Shown piece by piece: positions 26,191 to 36,109 of a stretch of 64,000 bases of DNA (position 1 is the stretch's first letter; each line of letters begins with the position of its first letter). The stretch covers positions 264,570,897 to 264,634,896 of the forward strand of contig NC_090319.1 in assembly GCF_040869045.1 (NCBI RefSeq), given 5' to 3'. A program made the position numbers and the translations under genes. Origin of the DNA: Eurosta solidaginis (Eukaryota > Arthropoda > Insecta > Diptera > Tephritidae). Under the pieces are notes generated by a model that worked only from the letters and a program-made list of their open reading frames with translations, made no database searches and was not told the DNA's origin.

Positions 26191-26264
26191 GTGTATCCGA
26201 TGCTTTCTTTGTGGCGTTATGTCTAAAGATCGGGCTTAAATATTTTTTATTTAAGGTACGTTAG

Positions 26265-26500
26265 GTTAGGTTGAACTGGCCGCTCAATAAAGACCTCATA
26301 TAAACTAAGTATGTTCAAAGTGTTACCAGAATTTGTTTGGCGACCAAACGGAAAAACTCCACTTAGATAGCAGGACTATTATTATGGAATAACACCGTCC
26401 TCTTGGCAGATACTAGAAACTGGAGCCTTGATCTCGCGAGCGCAAGATACGAACCTAGATCGTGCTCAACCGTTGTTCACCAGTTGGTCAAAATGCGTCA
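26265..26500 (-). pseudogene. LOA-type LINE 3' relic next to an hth exon
   Basis: The plus strand shows TTAGGTTAGGTTGAACTGGC, GACCTCATATAAACT, AGTGTTACCAGAATTTGTTT, GCGACCAAACGGAAAAAC and CCGTCCTCTTGGCAGATACT. Each is the near reverse complement of the intact LINE's sequence between about 33690 and 33950. It is in the same orientation as hth, ending about 45 bp from the donor of the exon at 26546-26596. Confidence 0.72.
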
Positions 26501-26545
26501 TATGCATAGTGTGCACATTTTAAATATGTTTGATATGGTACTTAC

Positions 26546-26596
26546 CAGTGAGTCGACTTCGGGATCCGCTGTGTAGTAGGGTTTCTGTGATCGTAT
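26546..26596 (-). CDS. hth: homothorax internal micro-exon (IRSQKPYYTADPEVDSL)
   Basis: On the minus strand, GAATTTTATTTTAG is followed by 51 nt encoding IRSQKPYYTADPEVDSL and then the donor GTAAGTACC. The junctions are phase 0, so it joins in frame to the exon at 16432-16482. Human MEIS1 has IRAEKPLFSSNPELDNL at the equivalent place, just before MIQAIQVLRFHLLELEK, which supports the order and the reading frame. The segment lies in the HM domain, N-terminal of the homeodomain. Because it encodes 17 residues and is a multiple of three, skipping it would keep frame; whether it is ever skipped cannot be seen here. The preceding exon (expected to end in FNEDIA plus a few residues) was not found between 26597 and 64000. 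A LOA-like 3' UTR relic in the same sense as hth lies about 50 bp beyond the donor. Confidence 0.94.
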
Positions 26597-26764
26597 CTAA
26601 AATAAAATTCAGAAAAATCGACAGATTAGTTAAGAATCCTATTTACTTTTTTTATACGTATAGTTAATAATTTTTATTATCTATTGACATCAATTTCCAC
26701 TTCATATATTTTTCAGTTCATTATTTGCACACTGTGTTAAACATGTTTGTAACCCAACCCGTCT

Positions 26765-28325
26765 GAGATTGCTGAGCAGAGCTCACAGAGTATATTAACT
26801 TTGTTCGCATAACGGTAATCCGTAACGGCATAAACTAATCGAGATAGATATAGACTTCTATATATCAAAATGATCTGGGCGAAAAAAGAAATTCATTTAG
26901 CCATGTCCGTCCGTCCGTCCGTAAACACGATAACTTGAGTAAATTTTGAGGTATCTTAATGAAATTTGGTATTTAGGTTCCTTGGCACTCATCTCAGATT
27001 GCTATTTAAAATGAGCGAAATCGGACTATATCCACGCCCACTTTTTCGATATCGAAAATTTCGAGAAACCGAAAAAGTGCGATAATTCATTACCAAAAAC
27101 GGATAAAGCGATGAAACTTGGTAGGTAGGTTGATCTTACGACGTAGAATAGAAACTTCGTAAAATTTTGGACAATGGGCGTGGCACCGGCCACTTTTAAA
27201 AGAAGGTAATTTAAAGTTTTGCAAGCCGTAATTTGGCAGTCGTTGAAGACATCATGATGAAATTTTGCAGGAAAGTTACCCCAATTACTATATGTGTGCT
27301 AAATAAAAATTGACAAAATCGGCTGACGAATACGCCCACTTAAAAAAGAAATTTTAAAAGTCAAATTTTTGCAAAAAATTCAATATCTTTACAGTATATA
27401 AGTAAATTATGTTAACATTCAACTCCAGTAATGATATGGTGTAACAAAATACAAAACTGTCATAATGTCATAAGTCGAACAAAAATTTAGCAATCCTTGT
27501 GAAATTTAGTAAGGGCATAGTATCTATTCCGATAACTGTTTTCTGTGAAAATGGGCGAAATCAGTTGAAGCCACGCCTAGTTTTTATAGAGTCGACCGTC
27601 TGCCCTTCCTCTTGGCGGTTAACACGATAACTTGAGCAGAAATCGATATATCTTTATCAAACTTGGTTCACGTACTTATCTCGGCTCACCATATCTTGGT
27701 ATTAAAAATGGGCGAAACCCGACTATGACCGCGCCCACTTTTTCGATATCGAAAATTTCGAAGAATTAAAAAAATGCCATAATTCTATACCAAATACAAA
27801 AAAAGGGATGAAATATGGTAATTCTGGGTCACCCTGGTCCATATTTTGGTCGATATCTCGAAAACGCCTTCACATGTACTACTAAGGGCCACTCCCTTTT
27901 AAAACCCTCATTAATACCTTTAATTTGATACCCATATCGTACAAACACATTACAGAATCGCCCCTGGTCCACCTTTATGGCGATATCTCGAAAAGGCTTC
28001 CACCTATAGAACTAAGGATCGCTCCCTTTTAAAATACTCATTAACACCTTTCATTTGATACCCATATCGTACAAATAAATTCTACAGTCACACCTGGCCC
28101 ACCTTTATGGCGATATCTCGAAAAGGCGTCCACCTAAGGAACTGCGGCCTACTCCCTTCTAAAATACTCTTTAATACCTTCCATTTGATATGCATGTCAT
28201 ACAAACACATTCTAGGGTTACCCTAGGTTCATTTTCCTACATGGTGATTTTCCCTTATTTTGTCTCCAAAGCTCTCAGCTGAGTATGTAATGTTCGGTTA
28301 CACCGAACTTAGCCTTCCTTACTTG
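26765..28325 (+). mobile_element. DINE-1/Helentron-like element, copy 2 (near full length)
   Basis: The 5' end is degraded (GAGCAGAGCTCACAGAGTAT at about 26774). The body has repeated CACGCCCACTTTTTCGATAT pieces and about 3.5 minisatellite monomers (27830-28200). The 3' end has the subterminal inverted repeat GCTCTCAGCTGAGTATG, the hairpin GTTCGGTTACACCGAAC (7-bp stem) and the terminus CTTCCTTACTTGTT. Paired subterminal inverted repeats, an internal tandem array and a 3' hairpin are the known layout of DINE-1 type non-autonomous Helentrons. No Rep/helicase coding was found. Confidence 0.82.
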
Positions 28326-28416
28326 TTTAACTTTATGATGCTTTTGGGAAAGTGTTTGAGAAAGCTTTGGAAAGAGAAACAATGGCATTAAAAGTTTTAC
28401 TATGATGGGTTACTAT

Positions 28417-28899
28417 TAGGGTGACCAGATCGTCCGAACACCAATTCGGGACGCCTTGTTCAAAACCGCCCCCCCCCCTTCTACTAACGAAGTTGTGGAG
28501 GGGAATATCAAACATGTAGGGGAGAAGGAAGGGGAGAGGTAAAAGGACAATTGGCATGTTTTTAAGCACAAGATTAAAATAATATACGATTCACACGTCA
28601 CGTTACTTAACGCATTTAATGTAGTCATCATCAAATTTAAATTTCAGTTGAATCTTTGTCCACTTTTTTCTGACTCATCCCATACTTCTGTGAACTAGCA
28701 ATTTGTTTCAGAAGTTTAACACTCATAAGGTCTGCCAAATGCATCTACAGAACTGCAAAACTTACATCGATAGTAACTTTTGCAGCTCTCTATACAGTTT
28801 ATCGTCGTCAAAATACATTTTCGGTTTTTTTCTCTTCTTACTTCCAATTTAGTAACATCTGGAACATTTCATCAAAATCCGCGACGTATGGTCACCATA
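28417..28899. mobile_element. hAT-type MITE with 8-bp TSD (TAGGGTGACCA termini)
   Basis: Left end TAGGGTGACCAGATCGTC, right end GACGTATGGTCACCATA (inverted, one mismatch in the first part). It is flanked by identical GTTACTAT at 28409-28416 and 28900-28907. TAGGGTGACCA termini are typical of a widespread hAT group. A C10 run lies inside near 28471-28480. No transposase was recognised in its 483 bp. Confidence 0.88.
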
Positions 28900-30460
28900 G
28901 TTACTATATTAATAAGGAACAATATCTCGCTGACCAACAAAATTGAAACTGAGTAAATTGTTATGCTTGTGATCCATAAACGATATGTGATCACTCTTAT
29001 CCTTGAAGTGCAAGTATAAGTTTGTTTGTTAAAAAATGAAATAATAATAGGAAAATACCATAGTTACTACTATTTTTGTACAGTGTTCTTGAACTATCAT
29101 AAAATAAATAAAAATCACAAAGTTGTGCCTATTAATATTTCCTTTGTATGTTGCAGATACATTGCCCCGACCTAGGTGGCATTTTATCAATTTATGACTC
29201 TGTTGATTTTTATCTAAACCCCATAAGCATTCATATGTTGCATTTGTAGATATGAATGCGTTTCAGCTTTGTTTATGTTATGACTTGTAATCGTATTTAC
29301 ACCACAACTGAGGGTAATAAAAATTACTATTACCACCAACAACTATGCAATAAAAAGTAGAATGCTTGGAAATAGTCACATATTTATTTATGCTTGTTTT
29401 TTTTTTTTAATAAATTTTTTTGTACGTGTAGTATTGCTCTGCTTGCGTAGCAATTCGCATATTTATTACAGCAAGTGTGTTACCAATTTTTATTGCGAGC
29501 ATTTATATTTTGACATAGGGAAGTCCAGAAAAAATACTCAATTATCCAGCGCTTAAAATAATGATATCCAAATTTTTTTGTTTTGACGTTGCTTACCATG
29601 GTTAACCAATGTCTAATGGGTTTCTATGTCCTATATCAACATAATTTGGTGTCGTTTGGCTCCCAAGAACAAAAAATCCATTTCGGTGGTATAACAACGA
29701 AATCATCATGACATTCTTATAGTCGCTTTAGCTTCGTTAAAGGGCACAGTCACAGTAATCGACACAACAATCGATCGACATTGAGTAACTATTTCACGTT
29801 TTTGTTGTTTGTCTCCGACAGTTTAAGTTTTTGAGGGTACTAACTTTGAACGAAAAAGTTTGTACATACTTGTCAGTCTTTTATTGTTATTCACTAGTGA
29901 AATAGTTTTAACTTATTTTAGGTAATTTCAAGACGACAGCTGATAAAATTTTAACTAACTTTGTTGTCGTATGCCTTATTTCTTGAGCACCCCTTTAAAT
30001 AGGTCTGCAGGAATAAGAAGTGTGCAAATATAGTACAAGATATAAGTTCGAATGTTGTTTTTTTAATTTGCCTTTATATTTTCTAGATATACCTTAAACT
30101 AATTACTGAGTTCTTAAAACTGCTTAATTTTGTAAAAAAAAAAATTAAGATTTCGTGGACTTGCCCAACGCATATAAATGTATGAATATTAAAAACTCAA
30201 CAGGCAGATTTTGTTTTCTACAAATGTTAGGGGGACTCATGATAGCATATAAACTTATAAGGTGTAAAATTATATCCATTTACACACGCGGTTATATGAA
30301 CGCACCTAGTAATACTCTTGATAAACTTGATTGTTTATCAGCTGTATTATTGCCAAAAAAATTTTTTTGATTGTTATACAAATTTAAAAATACCAAGATT
30401 AAGTGAAAAATCAAAACTAAAACGCCTTTACTTGCTGATGTTGGAGATTTCTGATGAAAA

Positions 30461-30473
30461 TACCTGCTGTAAT
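30461..30473 (+). repeat. target site duplication, left (LOA LINE)
   Basis: TACCTGCTGTAAT is identical to 33954-33966 on the other side of the element. The first four bases could partly belong to the ACCT tail, so the true duplication is 9 to 13 bp. Confidence 0.9.
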
Positions 30474-33400
30474 TGGTAAGGAAACAGCTGCATTCATATA
30501 TGCTGCCTAATTACACCACCGAGGATCTCGTAGCGGTGGCCGTTGAGCAAAAGAATAAGCAGGCATTTATCCTGGCATCCTGCTACATGGCCCATGCTGC
30601 GGAGGTTCCACCGATGGAATGCAAAAGGCTAGTACAGGAGGAAGGGCGCAAAGGGCGGTTGGTCATAGGCGCAGATGCAAATGCGCACCACAATGCGTGG
30701 GGAGGAGCAGATACGAACGAGAGAGGCGAATCTCTATTTTGTTACATCCTGCAAACCAATTTGCAGATAGCCAACAGGGGAAATGTTCCTACATACATTG
30801 GTCCAACATCCAGCAATGTTCTGGATATTACATTGAGCTCCGAGCGTGATATATCAAGGTATGATTGGATGGTTCTCGATAGACCATCCTTCTCCGACCA
30901 TGCGTATATAAGCTTCAGCATCCCACTAAAGAGGGTAGAGAAGGGAGGAACCTTTAGAAACCCTAGAGCAACGAATTGGACTAAATTCCAGAAACATGTA
31001 GAAACGAAACTGGGACAACCCAAAGAGGTTGCTAATGTAGAGGAACTGGAGGAGTCGAATGAATTCCTAACAAGGACGCTTATGACTGCGTATAACAAAG
31101 CTTGCCCTCTAAGAAGATTCAGAGGAAAAGCAAAGCCGCCATGGTGGAGCAATGAGCTGAGTCTTCTAAGAAGACAGGTAAAAGAAATGTTTAAACTCGC
31201 AAAGACCGCGGAAAGCGAAGCGTGTCGGGACGAGTACAGGGATCTACTGAGGATCTACAAGCGTGAAATTACCAGGGCGAAGAGAAACTCATGGAAAAGT
31301 TTCTGTACGGACATAGAGTGCTCCAGTGAAACAGCACGGTTGAAAAAAGCCCTAGCAAAGGGAAACATAGTCCAGGGACTAATAAAGAAAGAGAACGGGG
31401 AATGGTCACGTGATAGTGAGGAATCCCTTGAGGTGCTTCTCGATACACATTTCCCATCGGGAGACGGTTTAGAAGAACCAGCAGACATCACTCACACTTC
31501 GATCACGGAGCTAGTGGTGCCGGGCTTGGTGACCGATACCAAGATCGAGTGGGCAGTGAAGACGTTTTCTAAGTTTAAATCGCCGGGCCCAGATGGTATA
31601 TTCCCGGCCATGCTACAAGTCTCAAGTAGGGCGGTCGTGGAATGGCTTAAAATAATATTCGATGGGTGCATAAGACTGAATCATGTACCGCACTCTTGGA
31701 GAACTGCTCGTGTAGCTTTTCTACCAAAGGCGGGGAAGATCGGTCACGTGTATCCCAAAGACTATAGACCCATTAGCTTAACATCATTTCTGCTCAAAAC
31801 CTTTGAGAGGCTGATAGATGTGTACATAAAGTCCAACGTGGATGAAAAGCTGCTCTCCACAACACAGCATGCGTACACCAAAGGCAAGTCGGTAGACACC
31901 GCATTGCATAGGGTGGTAATAAGCATAGAGAAATCCCTGGAATATAAGGAGTATGCTCTAGGAGTCTTCTTGGACATTGCCGGGGCTTTCAATAATGTTG
32001 CAAAATGGGCGATTATGGATGGTCTTAATTACATTAAAGTACATCCTGCCTTAATCAGATGGATCGGCTGCATGTTAAATTGCAGAAAGATTACATCACA
32101 ATGGGGATTGTACGAGGCCACGAAATCAGTGGACAGGGGCACGCCGCAGGGAGGGGTGCTATCACCTCTGCTGTGGACACTGGTCATCAACCAACTGCTC
32201 AGGCAATTCGATGAGGGACCCGTAAAACTTACGGCTTACGCAGATGACGTTGCAATTGTCATAAGTGGAAAATGCCTTCCAACGATTAGTTCTTTGATGG
32301 ATCGGGCGCTTCGGGATATTCATACCTGGGCATCTAATGTCGGGCTGAAAGTCTATGCGGAGAAGACGGATATGGTCTTGTTTACAAAGAGGTACAAGGT
32401 CCCAAATTGGACCAGGCCTAAGTTAGGAGCGGTGACCTTACAGGAGAAACCTTGCACAAAATATCTAGGAATCATCCTAGACAGTAAGCTGTCATGGAAG
32501 CTCAACGTGGAGGAGAGGGTCAAGAAGGCATCAACGGCACTCTATCCATGTAAAAGAATGCTGGGGTGTACGTGGGGCCTATCGCCCTCTCTTTCTCATT
32601 GGGTTTTTACAGCGATTGTAAGCCCTATTCTATACTATGGAGTTCTTGTTTGGTGGAAAGCCACACAAAAAACAACATACCTCAAAAAATTAGAGGGGGT
32701 ATGCAGACTATCGATGCTTTGCATTACGGGAGCCCTGAAAACAACCCCGACGGCTGCACTGTATGCCATTCTGCACATTCCACCTGTAGACCTGGTAGCA
32801 AAGAACAAAGCGTTAACGACCGCAACCAGGCTCGATGCTTCGGGGCAGCTTGAGCGCCGACCATATGGCCATAGTAGTATAGCGTCCTCAGTCACAAGAC
32901 GAACAGACTACATGATTCCCTACCTGCACTTTGAGGGAGATCTTAAGGCCACAATAGAGGTGGACGGTTGGCGCAAGGGTGCGCAAATGGCGGACGAGGC
33001 GATACATGTGTACACCGATGGTTCCAAAATAGTGGAAGGAGTAGGGTCTGCGGTATACTGCGCTGATCCGGAATTAAGCAGATTCTACAGGCTGCCGGAT
33101 TACTGTAGCGTTTTCCAAGCGGAAATATTAGCCGTAACCAAAGCAGTAGAAACCCTGGAAGAGAATAGCTTAAGCTGCAACCGTGTTAACTTTTATATTG
33201 ACAGTCAAGCAGCAATTAAGGCAATAATCTCGCATAGCACAGCATCTAAATGCGTGTTAGAGTGTAAGCAGTCTCTGGAGAGAATCGGGACAGGGAGAAG
33301 CATACATCTATATTGGGTCCCAGGGCATATGGGAATAGATGGGAATGAAAAAGCGGACGAATTAGCTAAAAAGGGCGCATCCCTTGAAGCTTGCTCCGTA

Positions 33401-33850
33401 GACGTCCCAATTAGATTGGGCGAGATTAAGCGAATGCGAGAGGTGCACATGATCGACCAAGCAGAAAAGGCGTGGGTTCAAGCGCGGGGCTGTAAAGTGT
33501 CGAAGATTATGTGTAGGTCTTACAACCTTAGACTAACACAGTTGCTTCTATCATTAAAAAGAGAGGACTGTAGACTCATGACGGGTATTCTGACTGGACA
33601 CTGCCTTCTGGCGTCACATGCCTTTAAATTAGGCTTGGTCAGTGATAGCAGGTGTAGGAAGTGCGGGTTGGAGGAGGAAACGATCGAGCACGTTCTGTGC
33701 TCGTGCCCTGCACTTGCCAGGCTAAGACTCCAGCTATTAGGAGTGATACAGCTGTCAGATCTAGAAGCAGCAAGTGGCTTAAGTCCTAGGAAGCTTCTAG
33801 TATTTGCCAAGAGGACGGAGTTATTTTATAACATAGGTCCTGGTTTTTGA
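30473..33850 (+). CDS. LINE ORF2, N-terminally truncated: AP endonuclease, reverse transcriptase, RNase H
   Basis: Open frame of 1,125 codons entered from the upstream target duplication; its nominal first codon is TTG, the first ATG is at 30500, and the native start is missing. Domains in order: C-terminal part of an AP-type endonuclease (GADANAHHNAWG near residue 65, SDHAYISF near 142), reverse transcriptase with SPGPDGIFPAML (about 367), YRPISLTS (about 430), LDIAGAF (about 502), TPQGGVLSPLLW (about 558) and catalytic YADD (about 588), then RNase H with all four acidic positions visible (YTDGSK about 846, QAEILA about 882, YIDSQAA about 908, the D of EKADELA about 962), and a C-terminal Cys/His motif CRKCGLEEETIEHVLCSC. 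The endonuclease start with its catalytic glutamate is missing, so this copy is not expected to retrotranspose by itself. No toxin or host function is suggested. Such proteins nick target DNA and reverse-transcribe their own RNA in the nucleus. Confidence 0.92.
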   Translation: MVRKQLHSYMLPNYTTEDLVAVAVEQKNKQAFILASCYMAHAAEVPPMECKRLVQEEGRKGRLVIGADANAHHNAWGGADTNERGESLFCYILQTNLQIANRGNVPTYIGPTSSNVLDITLSSERDISRYDWMVLDRPSFSDHAYISFSIPLKRVEKGGTFRNPRATNWTKFQKHVETKLGQPKEVANVEELEESNEFLTRTLMTAYNKACPLRRFRGKAKPPWWSNELSLLRRQVKEMFKLAKTAESEACRDEYRDLLRIYKREITRAKRNSWKSFCTDIECSSETARLKKALAKGNIVQGLIKKENGEWSRDSEESLEVLLDTHFPSGDGLEEPADITHTSITELVVPGLVTDTKIEWAVKTFSKFKSPGPDGIFPAMLQVSSRAVVEWLKIIFDGCIRLNHVPHSWRTARVAFLPKAGKIGHVYPKDYRPISLTSFLLKTFERLIDVYIKSNVDEKLLSTTQHAYTKGKSVDTALHRVVISIEKSLEYKEYALGVFLDIAGAFNNVAKWAIMDGLNYIKVHPALIRWIGCMLNCRKITSQWGLYEATKSVDRGTPQGGVLSPLLWTLVINQLLRQFDEGPVKLTAYADDVAIVISGKCLPTISSLMDRALRDIHTWASNVGLKVYAEKTDMVLFTKRYKVPNWTRPKLGAVTLQEKPCTKYLGIILDSKLSWKLNVEERVKKASTALYPCKRMLGCTWGLSPSLSHWVFTAIVSPILYYGVLVWWKATQKTTYLKKLEGVCRLSMLCITGALKTTPTAALYAILHIPPVDLVAKNKALTTATRLDASGQLERRPYGHSSIASSVTRRTDYMIPYLHFEGDLKATIEVDGWRKGAQMADEAIHVYTDGSKIVEGVGSAVYCADPELSRFYRLPDYCSVFQAEILAVTKAVETLEENSLSCNRVNFYIDSQAAIKAIISHSTASKCVLECKQSLERIGTGRSIHLYWVPGHMGIDGNEKADELAKKGASLEACSVDVPIRLGEIKRMREVHMIDQAEKAWVQARGCKVSKIMCRSYNLRLTQLLLSLKREDCRLMTGILTGHCLLASHAFKLGLVSDSRCRKCGLEEETIEHVLCSCPALARLRLQLLGVIQLSDLEAASGLSPRKLLVFAKRTELFYNIGPGF

Positions 33851-33953
33851 TAGGGTTTTTCAGTTTGGTCGTTAAAACAAACTTCTGGTAACACTACGGA
33901 CTCAATCAGTCTATGTGAGGTCCTCATGGACCGGCCAGTTCAACCTACCTACC
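30474..33953 (+). mobile_element. 5'-truncated LOA-type non-LTR retrotransposon with 13-bp TSD
   Basis: The insert is flanked by identical 13-bp copies of TACCTGCTGTAAT at 30461-30473 and 33954-33966, the variable-length duplication expected of target-primed reverse transcription. The 3' end is an (ACCT)n tail after GGCCAGTTCAACCTACC, not a poly(A). The 5' junction falls inside the endonuclease domain, so the promoter, any ORF1 and the start of ORF2 are absent (5' truncation). The long frame has no stop or frameshift, so the insertion looks young. It lies antisense to hth. Assignment to LOA rather than a neighbouring RNase H-bearing clade (I, R1) rests on motif style and is less certain than the non-LTR call. 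Confidence 0.93.
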
Positions 33954-33966
33954 TACCTGCTGTAAT
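33954..33966 (+). repeat. target site duplication, right (LOA LINE)
   Basis: TACCTGCTGTAAT directly follows the (ACCT)n tail and is identical to 30461-30473. Confidence 0.9.
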
Positions 33967-35552
33967 GTGTGCAAGGTTGCATTCCTTTGAGTTTATCGCG
34001 TTTACACAATGAAATATGCGCGTAAATTTACACAAATTGTGTAAATGATTTTTCATACAAAATTTGACAGCTCCTGCGTAAACTAGATAAATTTATACGT
34101 TTACACACTTTATAAGGCATTTATACGGTTACATGAGTCCCCCTGTTATTTTTCCCGCGCCAAAAACAAACTCTGGCTCTAGCTTATCTAGTTGTCAAAA
34201 ATGTTTCAGTTCCACAGTTTTATTATGTTTTTTGTGTTTGCGTCTTTTTTCCAATTTTATCTATTGTTGTTTTTTTACTCTACAATTTTCTTGCATTTTT
34301 GTGACATTATTTCTTTGGGTCTTGTTGTTTTTGGCAGTGGAGTTGCAAGTGAAAATCGCCCGCAAATTCAAATAAGTTCGTAGTAAAAGAAGCATATATG
34401 GTAAATCTAAGAAATTAAGTCAAAAATGTGTAATTTTGAAGTTATTCATATCAACGTTTTACCTAATCAATAATAATTGATCTGATCAATGAAAAGATTT
34501 GCGTTTAATATTTTCAATATAATGTGACTTTTATTTATTTTTTAAACTAAAAAGGTATTCATGACATTGGGATCATATTTGGTCTACGGCTCAAATTTGA
34601 CGTATTGTACAAAAATTATAACTTTTTGTGTTTCTGTGCAGAATTCCTTCCTGAATATTCTTATTGACAAATTTTCCCATTCTTTGACAGCTCTAATAAA
34701 ATATTTTAGTGTGTTTATAAATTTTTATATCACAAATTTACTGATTGGGTCAAAATTGACCCGAAGAGCTTTAGTGACGTTAATTATTAACAGCTTTTGA
34801 ATTGTATAGCTTTTATGGGCAGCCTTAAAATTCTTTTGAATTGCACTTTCAAAATAATGCTGCTACTAACGTTACTTCCTATATTTCTAGTACACGAGTT
34901 ACGCTGTTTTGTACTTTCAATGACAACTTGTATGTCAGCACTTCCATCAGTAAGTCTATTAGTCATGCTTGCTGCATGACGAATCAACATTTTTGCGCAC
35001 AACATTTTGATTTCCATGCCAATACAACAAAAAATACAACTAAAACCCAGCACCTTTTAATATTGTCCTTTGTTTTTTTGGGGTATTGTAGCCCTCTTAC
35101 TACTACACACATCCGTGTATAATATGTATACAGGTAGTTGATCTGCATCTGCTTACAAGTACATTGTTTGCCTTCTGCGGTGCAGGTAAAATATCTCCCA
35201 ACAACTATTTTTGTAGTTACATTGTATGCATCGTTACTTTATTTAGCATTAAAAATTTTGTTCTTTTCTGATTGTTTTCATTTCGATGCACTTCCCGCTG
35301 TGCATGGTAAACTTCTTGTTGTTTTTGCTGCTTTTGTTATTGTTTTACGCGCTTAACCTATAATCTGCTTAAAATCTCCGCAACACACCACAAGTATTTC
35401 TGGTTTCGTCTTTTTCCACTGAAACAATTATGTTTTTATATTTTTTTTCTTGCTGTAAATTCTTTTATTTACTTTTGTTCTGATATTGTTGTGCATTTTT
35501 GTGTTGTGTTGTACGTGTGTGTGTGTATGTATGTATCTAGTTTCGACGGCAT

Positions 35553-35743
35553 TGACAGTTGTCTGTCAAAATGTATTTGTATGTCAGTTAGTCTTCAAAT
35601 AATGGCTTTGTTGTAGAGATGAACTTATATGTAGGCGGTCTCGATTTTGTCTCGCCTCTCACACAGTAAGATCCATCGGCTTGACCTTGTGGTGAATTGT
35701 CAGTAGATTGCGAATTACGAAAGTGTCAAAGTGACAGCTGTCA
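35553..35743. promoter_or_regulatory. cluster of Meis/Hth-type TGACAG sites
   Basis: Contains TGACAG at 35553-35558 and CTGTCA at 35563-35568, facing each other, and the perfect palindrome TGACAGCTGTCA at 35732-35743. TGACAG is the core bound by Hth/Meis/TGIF TALE factors, and TGACAGSTGTCA is the known palindromic form for this family. The sites lie inside hth, so self-regulation is a reasonable but untested idea. Confidence 0.4.
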
Positions 35744-36109
35744 AATGGACAGTGGGTGCTTAGCGTGCATTTAGTCACGCACTAATGCAAAAGAAAGATG
35801 TGTATTGAATGTGATGCATTGTACTCAACCAGGAGAGTGAAAAGATAGTTTCATTTTTATTTTTTGAGGGAAACAAACGAGTTTTTTCACGTGTTTTAGT
35901 TTAAAATTTTTAATATTCTAAAATTTGGGTTTTTTAATATTTCAAAATTTGGTTACAGGTGGTAGCGAACTGCTTAATAGGTAGTGCTTATGTGCCTAAT
36001 TGTTATAAATTTTTCTTCAATTGTATTAAGATAACTTGATTGAATATTTCTGACAATATATATGTACATGAAAGAGTTATGTAGGTACGTATATCCATAT
36101 ACCGACCCT

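Larger units (their letters stand above)
16483..26545 (-). other. hth: hth intron between the two micro-exons
   Basis: This is the 10,063-bp intron bounded by GTAAGT (rc at 26540-26545) and TTGCAG (rc at 16483-16488). It holds a LOA relic (16600-17612), an (AT)n tract (19909-19950), an A-rich degenerate array (19955-21260), a GTTTAAATTTTAA-rich repeat zone (25420-26190) and a second LOA relic (26265-26500). The stretches 17613-19908 and 21261-25419 show only AT-rich unique-looking sequence, short poly(T) runs (a T-run near 24085-24108) and a small hairpin near 22408-22443. No other exon with convincing splice sites and a recognisable peptide was seen. Confidence 0.85.

Noticed and set aside
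30742..33810. Minus-strand ORFs of 60-136 aa
   Set aside because: Shadows of the LINE ORF2 on the opposite strand.
34020..34130. MITE built on GTTTACAC motifs
   Set aside because: There is a near-palindrome (TTTACACAAATTGTGTAAA) and repeated CGTTTACACA, but no matching inverted ends or target duplication.
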